From the NCBI RefSeq assembly GCF_004405105.1, contig NZ_SORW01000002.1, positions 431,035 to 495,034 on the forward strand: DNA of 64,000 bases, given 5' to 3'. Of this stretch, positions 50,763 through 59,581 are shown piece after piece (the first letter of the stretch is position 1; each line of letters begins with the position of its first letter). A program made the position numbers and the translations under genes. This DNA is from Jeotgalibacillus sp. R-1-5s-1 (GTDB lineage Bacteria > Bacillota > Bacilli > Bacillales > Jeotgalibacillaceae). The notes beneath the pieces were generated by a model. It was not told where the DNA came from. It saw only the letters and a list, made by a program, of their open reading frames with translations, and made no database searches.

Positions 50763-51014
50763 TTACTGATTATTTTCTTCCTGAAGCAGCTCATAAATTT
50801 CGATGGCTGTCATATCAATGTTGTCGAATGGATATTTTTGAGCTTTCTGATCTTTGTCATATACTTCAAGTTCAAATGTGTCGTTTGCTCCAAAGTATTT
50901 TACCTGACAAACGCGTTTTCCGTTCAGTTCGAAGAAACGGGAAGGTACTTCACCTGACTGATCTTGTTCCTGTAACGATTTTAAACGTTGGATAATCCCC
51001 ATTAGCTGAGACAT
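50763..51014 (-). CDS. ykuJ: YkuJ family protein (DUF1797)
   Basis: An 83-residue protein starting MSQLMGIIQRLKSLQEQ, with EVPSRFFELNGKRVCQVKYF and FDNIDMTAIEIYELLQ, matching YkuJ. Function unknown. ATG with AAGGGAG eight bases upstream. Upstream DNA (51015-51280) holds the divergent start region; TTGACA at 51223-51228 is a good -35 for the plus-strand gene but no clear -10 follows. Confidence 0.92.
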   Translation of the reverse strand: MSQLMGIIQRLKSLQEQDQSGEVPSRFFELNGKRVCQVKYFGANDTFELEVYDKDQKAQKYPFDNIDMTAIEIYELLQEENNQ

Positions 51015-51280
51015 GTGGTATTCTCCCTTCTATTAAAAGTAAACGATTCTTTTCTTTATAACGCCATTAATAAGATATGGGAACTTTTAAGATGTCCATT
51101 AGTGTATGAATTCACGTCCATATCAACCATGATTCCCTTTTTCGGCTATTACAAAACAAGGATTACTATACCATACAATACAATATGAGAACAGGAATTT
51201 CTTGTGTTTGCCTGCAAATCTTTTGACACTGTCCGCCTTATAAGAGAAACTAAAGGTAAGTTTAAAAGCAAAAGGAAGTG

Positions 51281-51532
51281 ATGGTTGTGCAAAAGGTTGT
51301 TTTATATACACAGCCCCAGTGCCCACCGTGCGAAATTGTCAAAAAATTTTTCAGGGCACATGAAATTCAATTTGAGGAAATCAATATTAAAAACGACGTT
51401 GAATCAAGACAGTTTATGATAGATCAGCTTGCCTCCTATTCTACCCCAACGGTTCTTATTAATGATGCTGAAGTAGTCAGAGGATTTAATCTGGAAGAAC
51501 TCGCTGGAAAACTGAATATCGTTTGTGAGTAA
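51281..51532 (+). CDS. Glutaredoxin-like thiol-disulfide protein
   Basis: An 83-residue thioredoxin-fold protein with the CPPC redox motif near residues 14-17 (YTQPQCPPC) and the cis-proline segment YSTPTVLINDAEVVRGF, the pattern of NrdH/glutaredoxin-family proteins. Partner unknown. Start uncertain between ATG 51281 and GTG 51287. Ends at a strong terminator shared with the next gene. Confidence 0.88.
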   Translation: MVVQKVVLYTQPQCPPCEIVKKFFRAHEIQFEEINIKNDVESRQFMIDQLASYSTPTVLINDAEVVRGFNLEELAGKLNIVCE

Positions 51533-51554
51533 TGCATTATATACTTCAACTGAA

Positions 51555-51587
51555 AAACCAGTGAGTCCGGACTCACTGGTTTTTTTC
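51555..51587. terminator. Terminator between convergent small genes
   Basis: AACCAGTGAGTCC / GGACTCACTGGTT palindrome with TTTTTTT on the plus strand; the minus side has TTTTTCAG. Confidence 0.9.
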
Positions 51588-51589
51588 GT

Positions 51590-51826
51590 TCAGCTGTAAG
51601 CCATTACCATATAAATGATTGTCCCGGCCCACACAACTCCTGCAAATACATAAGTCAGGAAAACCGGGTTCAAAAACAAGTTGTGTTCCCTTACTTTTGT
51701 TGAAATTTCCGCATCCTGAACGGCTTCCCTCTTCTTCACCCAATAAGCGGTTCGAAGTGTCATGATTAGAGATCCGATGAGGATTACGGTAACAAGGACA
51801 ATCAGACTTACAGTCACTGCATCCAT
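51590..51826 (-). CDS. Small two-TM membrane protein, function unknown
   Basis: A 78-residue protein with an N-terminal segment (VSLIVLVTVILIGSLIMTL), a charged middle (WVKKREAVQDAEISTKVREH) and a second segment (VFLTYVFAGVVWAGTIIYMV). I do not recognise the family. The start ATG 51826 and its AAAAAAGGTG ribosome-binding region lie in an 18-bp hairpin, which is unusual. It is preceded by fadH on the same strand, about 46 bp upstream of the hairpin. Confidence 0.75.
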   Translation of the reverse strand: MDAVTVSLIVLVTVILIGSLIMTLRTAYWVKKREAVQDAEISTKVREHNLFLNPVFLTYVFAGVVWAGTIIYMVMAYS

Positions 51827-51869
51827 TTTTCACACACCTTTTTTCTATAGCGTGTGTGAAAAATGGATG
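51820..51869 (-). promoter_or_regulatory. 18-bp perfect hairpin enclosing RBS and start codon
   Basis: Arm GTGTGTGAAAAATGGATG at 51852-51869 is the exact complement of 51820-51837, with a 14-base loop. On the mRNA of the 51826 gene the 3' arm contains the ATG and part of the spacer, and the purine-rich loop carries the AAGG. Such a stem would block initiation unless opened. Confidence 0.75.
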
Positions 51870-51915
51870 TTTCATTCATTCATGATGAAATTATTAACTG
51901 ATTACGCCTTTTTGC

Positions 51916-52677
51916 TTAAAATGGAAAAGCGTTAAGCCATTGTCCGCCATCAAGGGCAATGCATTCACCGTTCATGTAAGCAGCATCTTCTGAGAGCATA
52001 AAGGCTGCCAGTGCAGCAATTTCTTCCGGTTTGCCAAGACGTTTTAATGGAACTGACTGAAGGGTTCTTTTCGCAGCTTCCTCTGACTCCCACAGCTTTT
52101 CTGCTCCGCCCGTACGCTCAATCGGACCAGGAGCGATAGCATTCGCACGAATTCCGTATTTATGTCCCCATTCAACTGCGATTGTTCTGGTAAGTGATAA
52201 TACACCTGCTTTTGCTGCAGCAGAATGCGCCACTCCCGCTCCGGCATTCCATGCATATGTAGCGACCATATTAATGATTACCCCTTTGACATCATTTTTG
52301 ATCCAGTAATCACCTGCAGCTTTTGTACAGTTGAAAGTACCGTTTAAAACGATATCAATGACCGCACGCCAAGCATTGGCTGACATTTTTTCAACCGGAC
52401 AAATGAAATTACCCGCAGCATTGTTAATCAGTCCGTGCAGCGTTCCAAATTCATCTACTGCTTTTTGAACCATGGCTTCAGCGAGCTCTGGCTCCCTTAC
52501 ATCCATCTGGAAATAAGCAATGTTTCCTTTACCGCTTTTCAATTCTTCTGCAGCAGCAATCAGTTTTTCTTCATCCCGTCCCGTGATCAAAACTGAATGA
52601 CCATCATTCACCAGACGCTGCGCCATGTATTTCCCCATTCCATTTGACCCGCCAGTTACAATATACACTTTTGACAT
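51916..52677 (-). CDS. fadH: 2,4-dienoyl-CoA reductase (SDR family)
   Basis: NADPH-dependent short-chain reductase used in beta-oxidation of unsaturated fatty acids. The 253 residues have TGGSNGMGKYMA (cofactor site), NNAAGNF, and the family signatures TYAWNAGAGVAHSAAAKAGV and APGPIERTGGAEKLW shared with B. subtilis FadH (YkuF). The catalytic tyrosine of classical SDRs is replaced as usual in this family. ATG with AAGGGGG upstream; a FadR operator lies directly ahead. Confidence 0.95.
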   Translation of the reverse strand: MSKVYIVTGGSNGMGKYMAQRLVNDGHSVLITGRDEEKLIAAAEELKSGKGNIAYFQMDVREPELAEAMVQKAVDEFGTLHGLINNAAGNFICPVEKMSANAWRAVIDIVLNGTFNCTKAAGDYWIKNDVKGVIINMVATYAWNAGAGVAHSAAAKAGVLSLTRTIAVEWGHKYGIRANAIAPGPIERTGGAEKLWESEEAAKRTLQSVPLKRLGKPEEIAALAAFMLSEDAAYMNGECIALDGGQWLNAFPF

Positions 52678-52694
52678 ACATATCCCCCTTATAA

Positions 52695-52712
52695 TGAATG
52701 ACTATTCATTCA
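52695..52712. promoter_or_regulatory. FadR operator of fadH
   Basis: TGAATGACTATTCATTCA matches the B. subtilis FadR consensus (TGAATGAMTANTCATTCA) at every position. It lies 18 bp before the fadH start and overlaps TATAAT-like sequence on the minus strand, so repression in the absence of long-chain acyl-CoA is expected. Confidence 0.85.
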
Positions 52713-52732
52713 TTATACCGTTAAACTAAAAA

Positions 52733-52790
52733 ATAAAAAAGCCTGATCCTGTAAAATAGTGAACGGTCACTATATTACCTGATCAGGTTT
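52733..52790 (-). terminator. Terminator after the 52793 gene with an inner palindrome
   Basis: CCTGATC ... GATCAGG outer arms enclose the palindrome ATAGTGAACGGTCACTAT (52756-52773). The minus strand continues into GCTTTTTTATTTTTTAG. Confidence 0.75.
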
Positions 52791-52792
52791 CT

Positions 52793-53017
52793 TTATTTCG
52801 TAAAATCCTGCTGAATGGCATGCTGCTGATGAAGCTTTGCAATCGCACGTACAATCGTTTTTTTTCGATTAAATCCTGAGGCTGTAACGGTTTTACCGTT
52901 TAATTCAGCAAACACAGTTCCTTTATGTTGAGTGGACTGAAACCCTTCGATGTAAGCCACGATCGTTCCAGCATTTGTAGGGATGCGTAACAGATCAAGC
53001 GCAATTCCTTTTTTCAA
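52793..53017 (-). CDS. Conserved small protein, function unknown
   Basis: A 74-residue soluble, slightly basic protein (LLRIPTNAGTIVAYIEGFQ, VFAELNGKTVTASGFNRKKTIVRAIAKLH). I do not recognise a family. Start TTG 53017 with AAAAGGAG eight bases upstream. A 41-bp nested dyad lies just upstream and may be its operator. Own terminator. Confidence 0.7.
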   Translation of the reverse strand: MKKGIALDLLRIPTNAGTIVAYIEGFQSTQHKGTVFAELNGKTVTASGFNRKKTIVRAIAKLHQQHAIQQDFTK

Positions 53018-53032
53018 TGGTAAAAGCTCCTT

Positions 53033-53073
53033 TTAACGTAATCTCATTATTTTGCACAATAATTTTACGTTAA
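53033..53073. promoter_or_regulatory. Nested dyad upstream of the 52793 gene
   Basis: Outer arms TTAACGTAA (53033-53041) and TTACGTTAA (53065-53073) are exact complements; between them ATTATT ttgcac AATAAT forms an inner dyad. It ends 16 bp before the TTG start, so it overlaps the likely promoter or leader. Confidence 0.5.
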
Positions 53074-53108
53074 CTTACAGCAGGGCTTCTGTCAATCATC
53101 ATATGGTC

Positions 53109-55205
53109 CTACCCGATAGAGAGCAGCTTTTTTTCCATTTCTCCTGAAGGAAGAGGCTTGCTGAAGAAATAGCCCTGCCCCTTTTGACAGTGTGCTTTTT
53201 GCAGAAATCTAACCTGAAATTGTTCTTCCACACCTTCTGCCACTACTTCGAGTCCCAGACTGTGTGCAAGGTGAATGATGGTTTTTGTAATGGCTGCATC
53301 TTTTTGCTCGGATCGGAGCTCTTTCACAAAGGACTGATCAATCTTCAATATATCAATCGGAAATTGGCGAAGATAGTTCAGGGATGAATAGCCTGTACCA
53401 AAATCATCAACTGAAATTTTCACTCCGATTTCCTTCAGTTTTTTCAGCATGGACAATGTTTCAGACATATTTCCCATTGCACTCTCTGTTATCTCGATCT
53501 CAAGCAGGTCAGGAGTTACATTATATTTTTCAAGAGACTTCATAATAATTTCATCAAAATTCTCCTGTGCAAACTGTTTTGGTGAAATGTTAATGGCAAT
53601 TCGGGTGTTTCTGATTCCCTGGTTAGTCCATTTGAATAGCTGATGACAGGCCTGATCAATTACCCATGATCCGATCGGTAAAATCTGGCCGCTTTCCTCT
53701 GCCACAGGGATAAACTCGCCCGGCGAAACATGCCCGAACTTACGGTTATTCCACCTCAGTAAAGCTTCGACACTGTTGATTTCACCGTTTTTCAGGTTGA
53801 CCTGAGGCTGATAAACGAGTGAAAGCTCATCAAATTCTATCGCTCTTCTCAAATGATTTTCAATCATCATTTTTCTTGAAGAGGATTTATTCATTTCAAC
53901 ATTGTAAAACTGGAACAGGGATCGTCCTTTTCTTTTTGCCATCTGCAGAGCATGACCTGCATGATTCACGAGACTGTCATCATCCTGTCCGTCCTGCGGA
54001 AAGAGACTGATTCCGATACTCGCTGAAATAAAATATTCCTGTCCCCTGACAATGAACGGGTCAGCAAAAAGACGGATAACACCGGATGCAAGCTTTTCAA
54101 TTTTTTCTTTTGAAGTGTTTTCCATGATCATAATAAATTCATCTGCCGTAAGACGGAACAGATTGTTTGATAAGCTGCTGTACCCTTCAAGCCGCTCAGA
54201 CACTTTAACAAGGAGCTCGTCTCCTGTTGTGTACCCGAGCGCTTCATTCAGCGCTTTAAAGTTGTCGAGGTCCAGACACAGGATTGCATGAGAATCGTCC
54301 TTTTGTTTTACCGTCAACTCAGCCAGTCTGATTTTTAATGCCTGCCTGTTTGGCAATCCCGTTAATTTATCATGAAAATGCAAATAATTGATTTTTTCGT
54401 CTGTCTCAATTTCATTAGTCGCATCACGCGCAATTAAATAAACCCCGTGAACCGTTCCTTCAAGTTTGATTGGGACAAATTTAGCCTGAAGGATGACAGG
54501 TCTTTTTTTGAAAGTTTCCACCTGAATCAGGCTGACTGCTGTCGGTGTCCCTTTTGAGGAGCGATTTAAAGCCTGCTTCACCTTACTGATTGCTTCTCCC
54601 GGAAACAGATCTAACACATGCTTCCCTTTTAGTGCAGAAGCTTCACAGTCAAAAATTTCCTCTGCTGCCTCATTAGCCGTTTCCATCATTCCATCTTTTG
54701 AAAGTGTAACAATTGCATCGAGATTTTCTTCTATAATTGATCTGTATCGTTGCTCAAGCGTCTGAAGCCTGTCTCTTTCCTTTTGTTCTCTTGTCACGTC
54801 TCTGGCAACTGCGACCATATAGTTCTCTTTTGTTTCTTCATTGAAAATAGGTGTAATACCAGTTTCAAATGTTCTGACACCAAATTCATCACTGATCACG
54901 TCACGGTAGCGGAGATTCTTTTTTGATGCTTTAGCTTCCATGTAGTAGTCATGAATTTTTCTGCCTGAACTCTCCCCCATTACTTGTAGGATGGATTTGC
55001 CTAAAACGTCGTCCCGCTCAAGATTCATGGAACGGAGAGCGGCATTATTCACATATAGGTAAGTGAACTGGTCCTGCTCATCTGCTTTCATTATGTAGAT
55101 GGCGTCTGATGCATGAATCGTAATTAATTGTTCCAGTACACTCGGGATCATAAGAGAGAGGTCTCTGCTCTCTTTCATTTCTATTCCGGAATATGAGGTG
55201 TCCAT
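53109..55205 (-). CDS. PAS-PAS-GGDEF-EAL protein, probable c-di-GMP phosphodiesterase
   Basis: A 698-residue soluble protein. Two PAS domains (about 20-140 and 150-265), a GGDEF domain (about 272-435) and an EAL domain (about 445-695). The GGDEF active-site motif reads TADEF (353-357) and the RxxD inhibitory site is missing, so cyclase activity is doubtful. The EAL domain has EALLRW (480-485), NISPKQF, EIEITESAM, DDFGTGYSSL and AEGVEE, all expected for c-di-GMP hydrolysis. No membrane segments. ATG with GGAAGGATG upstream. Resembles B. subtilis YkoW in architecture. Confidence 0.93.
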   Translation of the reverse strand: MDTSYSGIEMKESRDLSLMIPSVLEQLITIHASDAIYIMKADEQDQFTYLYVNNAALRSMNLERDDVLGKSILQVMGESSGRKIHDYYMEAKASKKNLRYRDVISDEFGVRTFETGITPIFNEETKENYMVAVARDVTREQKERDRLQTLEQRYRSIIEENLDAIVTLSKDGMMETANEAAEEIFDCEASALKGKHVLDLFPGEAISKVKQALNRSSKGTPTAVSLIQVETFKKRPVILQAKFVPIKLEGTVHGVYLIARDATNEIETDEKINYLHFHDKLTGLPNRQALKIRLAELTVKQKDDSHAILCLDLDNFKALNEALGYTTGDELLVKVSERLEGYSSLSNNLFRLTADEFIMIMENTSKEKIEKLASGVIRLFADPFIVRGQEYFISASIGISLFPQDGQDDDSLVNHAGHALQMAKRKGRSLFQFYNVEMNKSSSRKMMIENHLRRAIEFDELSLVYQPQVNLKNGEINSVEALLRWNNRKFGHVSPGEFIPVAEESGQILPIGSWVIDQACHQLFKWTNQGIRNTRIAINISPKQFAQENFDEIIMKSLEKYNVTPDLLEIEITESAMGNMSETLSMLKKLKEIGVKISVDDFGTGYSSLNYLRQFPIDILKIDQSFVKELRSEQKDAAITKTIIHLAHSLGLEVVAEGVEEQFQVRFLQKAHCQKGQGYFFSKPLPSGEMEKKLLSIG

Positions 55206-55323
55206 AGGTTCATCCTTCCAACATAATAACAGCTGACTTTATAAAACGGTTCATATATTAACTCCATCATTTCAAATAACCTATGGTCTGTCAACTGAAT
55301 ATCACAACTTTAGTAACGTTATA

Positions 55324-55349
55324 GGGGTATATTTTGGTTAAATATACCC
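55324..55349 (-). terminator. AT-rich hairpin after ppk
   Basis: GGGTATATTT / AAATATACCC arms with a short loop directly after the ppk stop; no T-tract follows, so termination efficiency is doubtful. Confidence 0.4.
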
Positions 55350-57434
55350 TCATTCTTCATCTTCTCTCAAACGATAGGCCTTTTTAAGAAGCAGTTCTTG
55401 AGCATGAATAGAATCATTACTTTCTGTCTGTACATAATAATATTGCCCATTCTGGTCCTGAACCCTGGCTTTCGTATTATCAGAAAGCTGTAAGGCCAAA
55501 ATAGTCTTAATTCTTTTTTTGTGCTTTTTTTCAAGAACCGGGAAAAGAAGCTCCACTCTTTTTTCCATGTTTCTCGTCATAAGATCTGCAGATGAAAGCA
55601 TCGTTTTTTCCTCGCCGTTGTGGTAAAAATAATAGATTCTACTGTGTTCAAGAAATCTTCCGACAATACTCCGCACATGGATATTCTCACTAACCCCTTT
55701 TATACCGGGCTTCAGGCAGCAGGTTCCTCTTACAATCAGTTCAATTTTCACGCCGGCAGTGGATGCTTCATACAACTTTATGATTATTGATTTATCAGTG
55801 AGCGAATTCATCTTTGCTATAATATGTCCATTTTTATGTTTTTTATGAAAATCGATTTCCTGATCAATCAAATTCATAAATTCATCCCTGATTGAAAATG
55901 GGGCCACGACTAGATGATGGTACGATGGTTTCTCTGTATATCCGCTCAGGTAGTTAAAAAAGTTTGTCGCATCCGTTCCGAATTTTCTTTTTGTTGTAAT
56001 GATACCCATATCCGTATAAATCTTTGCTGTTTGATCGTTATAATTCCCTGTTCCAAGATGGACAAAGCGCTCTATCTTATTATTTCTTTTTCTGACGATT
56101 AATGTGATCTTACTGTGGGTCTTTAATAAAGTCATGCCGTAAATAACATGACATCCTGCTTTTTCAAGCTCTTTTGCCCACTGAACATTATTTTCTTCAT
56201 CAAAACGTGCTTTTAATTCTACGAGAACGGTTACCTGCTTCCCATTTTCAGCAGCCTTCTTCAGAGCGTTTATCACGGGCGAATCTCCACTCACCCTGTA
56301 TAACGTCTGCTTGATCGCCAACACGTCCGGATCTTCGGCTGCATCAGCAACAAAATCAACGATAGGGGTAAAAGATTCATATGGATGATGAAAAAACAGA
56401 TCCTGATGTAATGCTTTTTCAAACAGGTCTTCACCTGAGGGTAAATCTTCCGGCGGCTGCGGAATGAATGAATCAAACAGCAAATGTTCTTTATTGACAG
56501 AAACCTCTTTAGTAAATGGGAATAAGAATGTTAAATCAATGGCAGCTTTAATCCGGTAAACATCATCCGGATGCACTTCTAATTCCTGCAGCAGGTAAGC
56601 AAGCATATCATCATCCTGCATCCCATCAACAACTTCAAGCCTGACAGCGGCTCCCCATTTCCTTTTCTTTAATTCTTTTTCAATTTCAAGCAGGAGATCC
56701 CGTGCTCCTTCTTCATGAATGGTCAGATCCGCATTCCGTGTTATTCGAAAAAGCATGGAGGATCTGACATCATACCCGATGAATAATTTATCGAGAAAAA
56801 ATTTAATGACATCCTCAAGCAGAATATATTCAAATCCTGTTACACTCGGCAGCTTGATAAACCGGGGCAAAACTGACGGTACCTGAACAATTGCAACCAT
56901 TTGACTTCCGCTTTCTGCTTCAAGTCTGACAATCATATTGAGACTTTTATTTAGAAGCATCGGAAAAGGACGGTATGCATCCACTGCAAGAGGCGTGAGA
57001 ACAGGAAAGATCTGTTCATTAAAATACCGCTCGAGAAAATTCCTCTGCTTATGACTGCAGTCATCCAGCTTTTTAATGCTGATCCCTTCACCTTTTAAAG
57101 CCGGAAGCAGCTCTTCGATAAAGGTCCTATCCTGCAGTTTGACAAGACGGTGGTTATACTCAGCAATTTTTGTCAGCTGGCCTTTCGGTGTCAAACCCGC
57201 TTTATTTTCAGGTTTATTAAAATTTGCCTTAACCTGATCCTTCAGACCGGCTACACGAACCATAAAAAACTCATCCAGATTGGAACTGAAAATTGCCAGA
57301 AATTTTAACCGTTCGAATAGCGGATTTTTTTTATCGAGCGCTTCATATAAAACTCTTTCATTAAATGCAAGCCAGCTCAATTCCCTGTTATTAAAAAATT
57401 CCGATTGATCAAATTGCGATTTATGATGCCCCAC
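55350..57434 (-). CDS. ppk1: Polyphosphate kinase
   Basis: Reversible transfer of the ATP gamma-phosphate to polyphosphate. The 694 residues carry FFNNRELSWLAFNERVLYEA (N domain), the head domain, and the two PLD-like catalytic halves; the phosphorylated histidine is expected in LLKTHSKITLIVR, and HLGTGNYNDQTAKIYTD is present. The product forms an operon with ppx (15-bp gap), so synthesis and degradation of polyphosphate are encoded together. Confidence 0.97.
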   Translation of the reverse strand: MGHHKSQFDQSEFFNNRELSWLAFNERVLYEALDKKNPLFERLKFLAIFSSNLDEFFMVRVAGLKDQVKANFNKPENKAGLTPKGQLTKIAEYNHRLVKLQDRTFIEELLPALKGEGISIKKLDDCSHKQRNFLERYFNEQIFPVLTPLAVDAYRPFPMLLNKSLNMIVRLEAESGSQMVAIVQVPSVLPRFIKLPSVTGFEYILLEDVIKFFLDKLFIGYDVRSSMLFRITRNADLTIHEEGARDLLLEIEKELKKRKWGAAVRLEVVDGMQDDDMLAYLLQELEVHPDDVYRIKAAIDLTFLFPFTKEVSVNKEHLLFDSFIPQPPEDLPSGEDLFEKALHQDLFFHHPYESFTPIVDFVADAAEDPDVLAIKQTLYRVSGDSPVINALKKAAENGKQVTVLVELKARFDEENNVQWAKELEKAGCHVIYGMTLLKTHSKITLIVRKRNNKIERFVHLGTGNYNDQTAKIYTDMGIITTKRKFGTDATNFFNYLSGYTEKPSYHHLVVAPFSIRDEFMNLIDQEIDFHKKHKNGHIIAKMNSLTDKSIIIKLYEASTAGVKIELIVRGTCCLKPGIKGVSENIHVRSIVGRFLEHSRIYYFYHNGEEKTMLSSADLMTRNMEKRVELLFPVLEKKHKKRIKTILALQLSDNTKARVQDQNGQYYYVQTESNDSIHAQELLLKKAYRLREDEE

Positions 57435-57449
57435 ACTTATCCCTCCGTG

Positions 57450-58997
57450 TTACCTGTTTGATATAGCAGACATTTGTTTGAAATCCAGCTGAATGTTCAT
57501 CTTCAACGCTTTTTCAAGGTGTTTTTTCTGTTTACCAGCCTGATATTCCTCTGCAATCGTTCTACCCTCTGCAAACAGCGTCATGATCAGATCGTCGTTC
57601 TTCTTTCTGATTTCAAGCTGATTGATAATATTCCGTTTGGACCCGTTCAGGCTGTATGCAAATTTTACCAAAGCACCGATTACACGAATCGTCTCCATCT
57701 CTTCATTTGTAAACCAATCGGTAAAAGGATCCATAAACTGATACAGCATTGACTTACTTTTAAAAGAGGCAACGGCTGCAATTTTGATGCGGTCCCTGTG
57801 CAGGATCCCGTCAATAGATCTGTTCCCTATAATGTAAAACGTGTGCTGGCTGCTTGAGTCTGAATCAATATAGTCACCTAAATAGTAGAGGTATGCCCCC
57901 CGTTTAATCAGCTGCAAATCCTCCTCGTTTTCCTTAAGGACTCCGACTGCACATAGATGGGAATAGAGTTCAGTCGTCAGCGAGACCATTTGTTCTGCCT
58001 GTTCTTTATCAATTGAATAGTCAAAAGCAAGCTCATTAAGACTTTCCATAAACACATTGTCTTTGCTTAAAGGGGCTGTATATCTTTTCATCAGTTCCTT
58101 TAAAACAATCCCTTCACGAAGACCTTTTTTACTGAACATAAAACCTTTGGCATCAACGATTTTATAGAGTTCGCAGAATACTTGTGAAGCAGGAGCAATA
58201 ATATCGGTGCGGTCACTCGAGAGACCATCCAGCTTTTCAAGATCCTCTTTTGACATCGCCGTCAGCATATCATTTGTCTCATGGAGATCTTTTTCCTCCA
58301 TCCAGTATTGGTGCACACCAGCCACCGGATATTTAATGAGCTGCTGGTGAATCTGCGCAACGTTACGCGCACTTCCCCCAATCGCCACAATTGGAACTTT
58401 TTTATTTTTCAGCCATCCGAGACTGTTAAATTCAGATTTCAAAAAGCGGATCAGCTTTTTATGTTCGTTCTGGGTCATCTGATCACCCGCCATGAAGTCC
58501 TTCTTCAGCGAGACCGCTCCAAAAGGAAAGCTGTGGGAGTGTATGAGCTGCTTATGCTCATAATAGGTTACTTCCGTGCTCCCTCCACCGATATCGACCG
58601 TTACTGCTGATAAAACAGGGGTGGAATGAATAACTGCCAAATATCCGAAGTAAGCTTCTTCCTCCTCGGTCAGAATATTGATATTCACACCTGTTTCAGC
58701 TTTCATCCTGCTTACAATTTCCTGCTGGTTCACGGCCTGTCTGATGGCAGCCGTTGCTGCAGCCCTTACATCCTGAATGCCGTGATAATCAATGATTTCA
58801 TTAAATGCGAGCAATGCTTCTTTTAACAGGGTTAACCCCTTTTCATTTAACTTGTTTTCTTCATCCAAAAAGCTCTTCAGACGGGCAACAGTTTTAATAT
58901 TTTCAATTTCCCGCATCCCCTTTTTCGGCTCATAATCATAAATGACAAGTCTGATGGTATTAGATCCAATATCAATGACTGCGGTTTTATTTCTCAT
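57450..58997 (-). CDS. ppx: Exopolyphosphatase (Ppx/GppA family)
   Basis: Hydrolyses terminal phosphate of polyphosphate or pppGpp. The 515 residues have the actin-like motifs AVIDIGSNTIRLVIYDY and VDIGGGSTEVTYYE in the first 310 residues, then an HD-like helical C-terminal domain. ATG 58997 has GGGGTGA upstream and MRNKTAVIDIGSN is the family start; the open frame extends to 59039. First gene of ppx-ppk, divergent from ykyB. Confidence 0.95.
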   Translation of the reverse strand: MRNKTAVIDIGSNTIRLVIYDYEPKKGMREIENIKTVARLKSFLDEENKLNEKGLTLLKEALLAFNEIIDYHGIQDVRAAATAAIRQAVNQQEIVSRMKAETGVNINILTEEEEAYFGYLAVIHSTPVLSAVTVDIGGGSTEVTYYEHKQLIHSHSFPFGAVSLKKDFMAGDQMTQNEHKKLIRFLKSEFNSLGWLKNKKVPIVAIGGSARNVAQIHQQLIKYPVAGVHQYWMEEKDLHETNDMLTAMSKEDLEKLDGLSSDRTDIIAPASQVFCELYKIVDAKGFMFSKKGLREGIVLKELMKRYTAPLSKDNVFMESLNELAFDYSIDKEQAEQMVSLTTELYSHLCAVGVLKENEEDLQLIKRGAYLYYLGDYIDSDSSSQHTFYIIGNRSIDGILHRDRIKIAAVASFKSKSMLYQFMDPFTDWFTNEEMETIRVIGALVKFAYSLNGSKRNIINQLEIRKKNDDLIMTLFAEGRTIAEEYQAGKQKKHLEKALKMNIQLDFKQMSAISNR

Positions 58998-59129
58998 TTC
59001 GTCACCCCACGAGGATTTTTTGTTTTCATTATAGTTCACTCTTCCCTGTCGGAGTAGAGAATAACTTTTCTTTCACACAAATTTGATGTATACTTTACCA
59101 AATATTTAATGAAAGAGAGTGATGAAAAG

Positions 59130-59576
59130 ATGGACCATGATTTTAAGACTGATGACCCTGATTTAATTGCCCAGGCGATCTTTACAGTTAACAAGCATGC
59201 CAAAACCGCACCGGATTCCAGAGGGCTGTATGACTTAAAAAAGGCTGCCATAGAAAAGCTCCTTTCAGAAAAAAAAGCCAGAAAAATCGGCCTTCAGTTC
59301 TCAAGAAATCCAGGATTAAGCCAGCAGCGGTCTGATTTGCTTATTGAATGCGGACGCTATCAATTCCATATCCCACCCCAGAAAAGCGACTTTCAGGAGC
59401 TCCCTCATCTAGGTAAACTATCCGATCATGTCAGAAACCCAAAAACGAGAATGAGTCTGAAGGAAGCAAAACTGACCCTTCAGGCATACACAGGTAATAA
59501 GATGACCAGACAAAATGAACATAAACATCCTGCCGCCAAATATCAAAAACCTGTTTTTAAAAGGCTCGGAGAATAA
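59130..59576 (+). CDS. ykyB: YkyB family protein
   Basis: A 148-residue soluble, basic protein with AQAIFTVNKHAKTAPDSRGLYDLKK, KKARKIGLQFSRNPGLSQQ and the C-terminal KYQKPVFKRLGE, all diagnostic of YkyB. Function unknown. ATG 59130 with GAGAGTGATG upstream; ATG 59109 is less likely. In B. subtilis it is also near cheV. Confidence 0.92.
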   Translation: MDHDFKTDDPDLIAQAIFTVNKHAKTAPDSRGLYDLKKAAIEKLLSEKKARKIGLQFSRNPGLSQQRSDLLIECGRYQFHIPPQKSDFQELPHLGKLSDHVRNPKTRMSLKEAKLTLQAYTGNKMTRQNEHKHPAAKYQKPVFKRLGE

Positions 59577-59581
59577 GATGA

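Noticed and set aside
51573-51875. 100-codon frame overlapping the small membrane protein
   Set aside because: Out-of-frame shadow: Cys/His/Ser-rich composition, no family features, and the 51590-51826 frame has clear membrane segments.
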